Source: Streptomyces sp. CB02980 (GTDB taxonomy: Bacteria; Actinomycetota; Actinomycetes; Streptomycetales; Streptomycetaceae). From it: a stretch of 64,000 bases of DNA. Positions 60,409 to 64,000 of this stretch are shown here, piece by piece (within the stretch, counting starts at the first letter, position 1; the number at the start of each line of letters is the position of its first letter). The notes below the pieces were generated by a model. It was given only the letters and a program-made list of their open reading frames with translations. It searched no databases and was not told where the DNA came from. A program made the translations under genes and the position numbers. The stretch lies in NCBI RefSeq assembly GCF_014451325.2, contig NZ_JACSCH020000003.1, forward strand, positions 310,001 to 374,000, in the 5' to 3' direction.

Positions 60409-61260
60409 ATGCCTTCCTTCGACGTGACCCGATCCCGTTTCCGGCTGGCCGACGACGAGGTCTTCGTCCTCGCCCAGCTGGCGACCGGTCAGCCGGTCCC
60501 GGAGTCCATGGCGCCCGCCGAGGCGCGGCTCCGGGACGCCGGGTTCATGAACGGGGCCGGGGAGCTGTCCACGCTCCTGCTGCCCCTGATGCAGACCCTC
60601 GTCAACCCCTCCGTGATCGTCTCCCTGGAGGCGGGCGGCCGGCAGGGCGCCCTGCACCACGGGCTGCTCATCGGCGGCGACCACGTCGTCTGCCACGAGA
60701 CCTGGCCGGGCGAGGAGGAGGCGGTCTACCGGCTCGTCGAGCCGCGGACCGTGGTGTGGACGCTGGCCGACCTGATCGCCCTGCGCCAGTCCGACGCGCC
60801 GGGCGCCGACAAGGCCGGGGAGCAGGTCGTCGAGACGACCATCGGCGTCCTGGAGGCGGGCCTCCAGGCCCTGGAGAAGGCCGCGTCGACGCCCGGCGCG
60901 GACGAGCGGCAGCTGGTCGTCGAGGCGCTCCGGGCGGCCGGGACGGCGGAGGGCACCGCCACGCGGCTCGCCCAGCTGATCGTGGAGGTCCGCTCCAACT
61001 GGCGGATGACCGCGGCCTGGCAGGGCCGCCAGGACGGGGTGCCGGGTGTGACGGCCCGTGTGGTCGCCGCCTGGGACTGCGGTCCGCTCGGCTACTGGCT
61101 GCGCGAGCTGCCCGCCGAGCCGGTGGCGGAGGGCGAGGTCGTGGCCGGCAGCCCGTTCCGGCTGCGCCGCGTCGCCCCGAAGCGGATCTGGCAGGAGCTG
61201 ACCGGCCTGCTCCCGGACGAGTCGGAGATCGTACGGCGAGAGGCCCCGGCGCAGCCGTAG
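60409..61260 (+). CDS. Possible EspG-like chaperone or accessory protein (ESX-like locus B)
   Basis: 283 residues, mixed alpha/beta, no signal peptide. An N-terminal winged-like segment (FRLADDEVFVLAQLATG), a central strand pair with Trp (VYRLVEPRTVVWTLADLIAL) and a C-terminal part (VVAAWDCGPLGYWLRELP, IWQELTGLLP) recall the EspG chaperones of type VII secretion. The similarity is weak by eye. If correct, it would act in the cytosol to deliver the pair at 57715/58173. Weak ribosome-binding site. Confidence 0.55.
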   Translation: MPSFDVTRSRFRLADDEVFVLAQLATGQPVPESMAPAEARLRDAGFMNGAGELSTLLLPLMQTLVNPSVIVSLEAGGRQGALHHGLLIGGDHVVCHETWPGEEEAVYRLVEPRTVVWTLADLIALRQSDAPGADKAGEQVVETTIGVLEAGLQALEKAASTPGADERQLVVEALRAAGTAEGTATRLAQLIVEVRSNWRMTAAWQGRQDGVPGVTARVVAAWDCGPLGYWLRELPAEPVAEGEVVAGSPFRLRRVAPKRIWQELTGLLPDESEIVRREAPAQP

Positions 61261-61308
61261 CGGCCTGCGCCGCGGAGCTCGTACGAGAGAAGGCATCGGC
61301 CCCAGGTC

Positions 61309-61330
61309 GGCCCCCGCGCCGGCGGGGGCC
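61309..61330. terminator. Hairpin after ESX-like locus B
   Basis: 9-bp stem GGCCCCCGC/GCGGGGGCC with 4-base loop, 48 bases past the locus B stop. Confidence 0.6.
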
Positions 61331-61356
61331 GCATGCGGGGCGGGGGCCGGGTCCCG

Positions 61357-61459
61357 TCCGGGGTCCGGGGTCCGTTCCCGGGCCCGCTGACGGGGTCCGG
61401 GGTCCGGGGTCCGTTCCCGGGCCCGCTGACGGGGTCCGGGGTCCGGGTTCGCTGACGGG
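61357..61459. repeat. 39-bp tandem repeat, about 2.6 copies
   Basis: Units start at 61357, 61396 and 61435 (last one shortened), built from TCCGGGG and CCCGCTGACGGGG blocks, in the spacer between convergent genes. Confidence 0.85.
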
Positions 61460-61536
61460 TCCGTTCCCGAGTCCGGGGCCGGGTCCCCTTCCGCGAGCCG
61501 GGTCCGCTTCCGCGGGCCCCGTGGCTCCGGGTGCTC

Positions 61537-62334
61537 TCAGCCCCGCTTCGGCGGCGCGATTCCCAGCACCCGGTCCTTCAGCGCCGGGAACTGTTCGCGG
61601 GTCGTGGTGACCTTCGCCGGGTCCAGGACCACCCGGAGGATCTCCTCGTCCGGACCCGCCTCGGCGACGGTCTCGCCCCAGGGGTCGACGACGATCGAGT
61701 GACCGGCCTGCTCCACGCCCGCGTGCGTGCCCGCCGTACCGCAGGCCAGGACGTACGCCTGGTTCTCGACCGCGCGGGCCCGGGCCAGCAGGCTCCAGTG
61801 GGCGCGGCGGCGGGCCGGCCAGCCGGCCGGGACGACGAAGGCCTGGGCGCCCGCGTCGACGAGCCCGCGGAACAGCTCGGGGAAGCGCAGGTCGTAGCAG
61901 GTGCCGACGCCGACAGTGAGGTGCGGCAGGTCGACGGTGACCAGGTCCTCCCCGGCGGCCATCATCACCGCCTCGCCCTTGTCGAAGCCGAAGCGGTGGA
62001 TCTTGCGGTAGGAGGCGGCGAGTTCGCCGTCGGGGGAGAGGACCAGCGAGGTGTTGTACAGCGCACCGCCCTCCGCCTCGACGAAGGATCCGGCGTGCAG
62101 CCAGACCCCGGCGTCGCGCGCGGCGGCGGCCATCGCGCGGTGGGTGGGGCCGTTCAGCGGCTCGGACTCGGCGGCGAAGGACTCGTACGCGAAGGCCCCC
62201 ATGGGCCACAGTTCCGGCAGGACGACGAGGTCGGCCCGGCCGGATTCCTCCCGTACGAGACGGGCCACGCGGGCACGTCGGGCGTCGACCGGTTCGTCCG
62301 GGTCTACCGCGATCTGGATCAGCGAGGCGCGCAC
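61537..62334 (-). CDS. Nitrilase-superfamily carbon-nitrogen hydrolase
   Basis: 265 residues with the Glu41-Lys111-Cys146 triad: LVVLPELWP, SYRKIHRFG and GVGTCYDLRFPEL. The pattern fits omega-amidase/Nit2-like amidases acting on small omega-amides in the cytosol. Start GTG 62334 preceded by GGTGG. Divergent from the maleylpyruvate isomerase-fold gene. Confidence 0.92.
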   Translation of the reverse strand: MRASLIQIAVDPDEPVDARRARVARLVREESGRADLVVLPELWPMGAFAYESFAAESEPLNGPTHRAMAAAARDAGVWLHAGSFVEAEGGALYNTSLVLSPDGELAASYRKIHRFGFDKGEAVMMAAGEDLVTVDLPHLTVGVGTCYDLRFPELFRGLVDAGAQAFVVPAGWPARRRAHWSLLARARAVENQAYVLACGTAGTHAGVEQAGHSIVVDPWGETVAEAGPDEEILRVVLDPAKVTTTREQFPALKDRVLGIAPPKRG

Positions 62335-62489
62335 ACTACCACCGTCCTGGCATTCGAGCCGTCAACACCGGCCTACGATCGTCACACGAAAGCACTGCCG
62401 GGGTGCCTTCGGGCAGCGTAACTTAGCGTCCGAGCCTCCCACCCAGTCGTGTTTTCAGCCCGCGCACCGAAGAACCGCCGAGGGGTCCC

Positions 62490-63317
62490 GTGACCGTCCA
62501 TCCCAGCCTCCAGAACTACGCCGACGCCTGGACCCACTCCATCGAGGCGATAGCCGAGCTGGTGCAGCCGCTCGTGGAGGGCGAGTGGAACCGGCCCACA
62601 CCATGCCCCGGTTGGTCGGTGCGGGACATCGTGTCCCATGTGATCGGCATGGAGACCGAGATGCTCGGCGACCCGCGCCCGATCCACTCCCTGCCGCGCG
62701 ATCTCTACCACGTACGCAGTGACTTCGCGCGCTACATGGAGGTCCAGGTCGATGTGCGGAGGCACCACACCGCGCCGGAGATGACCTCGGAGCTCGAGTA
62801 CATCCTGATCCGCCGGGCCCGTCAGCTCCGCAACGAGAACCGCTCCCCCGAGCACCTGATCCGCGCTCCGCTCGGCGCCGAGCAGTCCCTGGAACTGGCG
62901 TACCGGATGCGCGCCTTCGACGTGTGGGTGCACGAGCAGGACCTGCGGGTCGCGCTCGGCACGCCGGGCAACCTGGACTCGGCGGGCGCTCACGTGACGC
63001 GTGACGTGCTCCTGGAGGCCCTGCCGAAGGTCATCGCGAAGGACGCCGGGGCGCCCGCCTCTTCGGCCGTCGTCATCGACGTCAGCGGCCCGGTGGAGTT
63101 CCTGCGGACGGTACGGGTCGACGCCGAGGGCCGGGGTTCCGTCGACGGCGCGCCCTCGCTGGGCCCCGCGGTGACGCTCGCGACGGACTGGGAGACGTTC
63201 GTGCGTCTCGCCTGCGGCCGGGTGCGGTCGGCCGATGTGGCCGACCGGGTCAAGACGGAGGGCGACGAGGCGCTGGCGCAGGCCATCCTCGACAACTTCG
63301 CGGTGACTCCGCGCTAG
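62490..63317 (+). CDS. Maleylpyruvate isomerase-fold protein, mycothiol-dependent type
   Basis: 275 residues: DinB-like four-helix bundle with the metal-binding His triad suggested by SHVIGMET and FDVWVHEQDLR, preceded by RPTPCPGWSVRDIV, the signature of the actinobacterial MDMPI N domain; the C-terminal sterol-carrier-like part follows. Members use mycothiol for isomerase or transferase reactions. Start GTG 62490. The stop TAG abuts the 15-bp repeat array. Confidence 0.9.
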   Translation: MTVHPSLQNYADAWTHSIEAIAELVQPLVEGEWNRPTPCPGWSVRDIVSHVIGMETEMLGDPRPIHSLPRDLYHVRSDFARYMEVQVDVRRHHTAPEMTSELEYILIRRARQLRNENRSPEHLIRAPLGAEQSLELAYRMRAFDVWVHEQDLRVALGTPGNLDSAGAHVTRDVLLEALPKVIAKDAGAPASSAVVIDVSGPVEFLRTVRVDAEGRGSVDGAPSLGPAVTLATDWETFVRLACGRVRSADVADRVKTEGDEALAQAILDNFAVTPR

Positions 63318-63451
63318 TTCACTGTCCGGCGGTCCACTGTCAGACGGTTCGCTGTCAGACGGTTCGCTGTCAGACGGTTCGCTGTCAGACGGTTCGCTGT
63401 CAGACGGTCCACTGTCAGACGGTCCACTGTCCGGCGGTCCGCTGTCAGACG
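63317..63451. repeat. 15-bp tandem repeat, nine copies
   Basis: Nine consecutive 15-bp units (63317, 63332 ... 63437), mostly GTTCGCTGTCAGACG with GTCCACT and CCGGCG variants. It lies between the TAG stop at 63315-63317 and the opposite gene's stop at 63457-63459; both stops are in CGCTAG. Confidence 0.95.
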
Positions 63452-63456
63452 GTTCG

Positions 63457-64000
63457 CTAGACGGGGACGTGTACGGCTTCCACCCGGCTGGCGACGAGCC
63501 GCTCCCGTTCCCTGCGGTGGGTACGGGCCTTGAGACGCAGGATCTGTACGACACCCAGCGCCTCCAGGACGAAGACCGACGAGAACGCGATCCGGTAGTT
63601 GTCGCCGGTCGCGTCGAGCAGCACGCCCACGGCGAGCAGCGTCGTCATCGAGGCCACGAAACCACCCATGTTGACGATGCCGGACGCGGTGCCCTGACGC
63701 TCCGGCGGGTTCGCCGGGCGGGCGAAGTCGAAGCCGATCATCGAGGCCGGTCCGCAGGCGCCGAGGACCAGGCAGAGGGTCACGAGCAGCCACATCGGGG
63801 CGTGGTCGCCGGGGTACGCGAGGGTGGTCGCCCACAGCAGGGCGGTCGCGGCGACCGTGCCGAGGGCGAGCGGGGCGCGGGCCGCGTGATGGCGGGCGAT
63901 GATCTGCCCGTACGCGAGGCCGACGACCATGTTCGACAGGACGACCAGCGTGAGCAGGGTCCCCGCGGTCGACCGGGACAGGCCCTGTGCCTCCACCAGG
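63457..64000 (-). CDS. MFS transporter (partial, N-terminus off right edge)
   Basis: About 181 C-terminal residues of a major facilitator: six membrane helices, with PGDHAPMWLLVTLCLVLGA, FDFARPANPPERQGTASG and MGGFVASMTTLLAVGVLLD. The C-terminal tail is basic (KARTHRRERERLVASRVE). The gene continues beyond 64000. The ERQGTASGIVNMGG segment is typical of DHA-type or sugar-phosphate-like MFS exporters. Substrate unknown. Confidence 0.9.
   Translation of the reverse strand, partial: LVEAQGLSRSTAGTLLTLVVLSNMVVGLAYGQIIARHHAARAPLALGTVAATALLWATTLAYPGDHAPMWLLVTLCLVLGACGPASMIGFDFARPANPPERQGTASGIVNMGGFVASMTTLLAVGVLLDATGDNYRIAFSSVFVLEALGVVQILRLKARTHRRERERLVASRVEAVHVPV

Noticed and set aside
63317-63451. 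CRISPR array
   Set aside because: Repeats are 15 bp and contiguous without unique spacers; no cas genes.
63314-63554. Minus-strand frames encoding SDSEP- or RLTAN-type repeats through the 15-bp array
   Set aside because: A 15-bp repeat is open in several frames by arithmetic; the frames carry no folded domain and cross the ends of two real genes.

Overview
The window is high-GC, gene-dense actinobacterial DNA and almost certainly comes from a Streptomyces chromosome. The evidence is strong G/C bias at third codon positions, frequent GTG starts, several genes whose -10-like hexamer sits 6-8 bases before the start codon (probable leaderless mRNAs), a bald/WhiJ-type XRE + DUF397 + RsbW-like trio, a SpoIIE/GAF/PAS phosphatase, a mycothiol-type maleylpyruvate isomerase-fold protein, and the housekeeping genes metG and aspS amid many membrane and secreted proteins. 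No rRNA, tRNA or CRISPR array was seen.

Layout. 1-5 kb: partial DrrA-type ABC ATPase, two small membrane proteins, then a leftward Rrf2 regulator - MFS exporter - RidA-like unit in which the regulator and the exporter carry the same operator-like element. 4.5-9 kb: a MocR regulator divergent from an alpha/beta hydrolase over a 23-bp-spaced direct repeat, then small envelope genes (DUF7144, lipoprotein, endonuclease/exonuclease/phosphatase family, DUF2630). 9-15 kb: trypsin-fold protease-like protein, FUSC transporter, APC permease, unknown helical protein. 15-20 kb: Tat-exported PhoX-type phosphatase with a PHO-box-like site, divergent from a VWA protein with a very long Ala/Glu/Pro tract. 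19.8-24.7 kb: PobA-like flavin hydroxylase plus a two-domain methyltransferase, then a two-component system. 24.8-34.4 kb: metG, DoxX, Uma2, CitG/MdcB-like, Tat-exported intradiol dioxygenase, secreted ricin-type lectin, WhiJ-type regulatory trio, a truncated HTH gene, aspS. 34.5-49.9 kb: SpoIIE phosphatase, MBL hydrolase, AI-2E family protein, pirin, SseB, a first WXG/ESX-like locus ending in a lipoprotein, acyl-CoA dehydrogenase, YCII protein, M18 aminopeptidase, NHLRC2-like thioredoxin. 50-51.5 kb: an orphan large serine recombinase. 51.7-64 kb: secreted Gly-rich protein, DUF4239, LURP-one-like, trans-sulfuration enzyme divergent from a second MocR, a second WXG/ESX-like locus, nitrilase-family amidase, maleylpyruvate isomerase-fold protein and a partial MFS gene.

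The points most worth following are: (1) two paralogous type-VII-like gene pairs (40748-42984 and 57715-59630), each a ~148-residue Gly-rich helical protein followed closely by a large protein with a WXG/LXG-like N-terminus but a different C-terminal domain; (2) the shared CTGGAC-N7-ATCCAG element of the Rrf2 unit; (3) the PobA-like enzyme with altered active-site positions paired with an unusual methyltransferase; (4) tandem-repeat arrays bounded by the CTAG stop codons of convergent gene pairs. All calls are from reading the sequence; no database search was possible.
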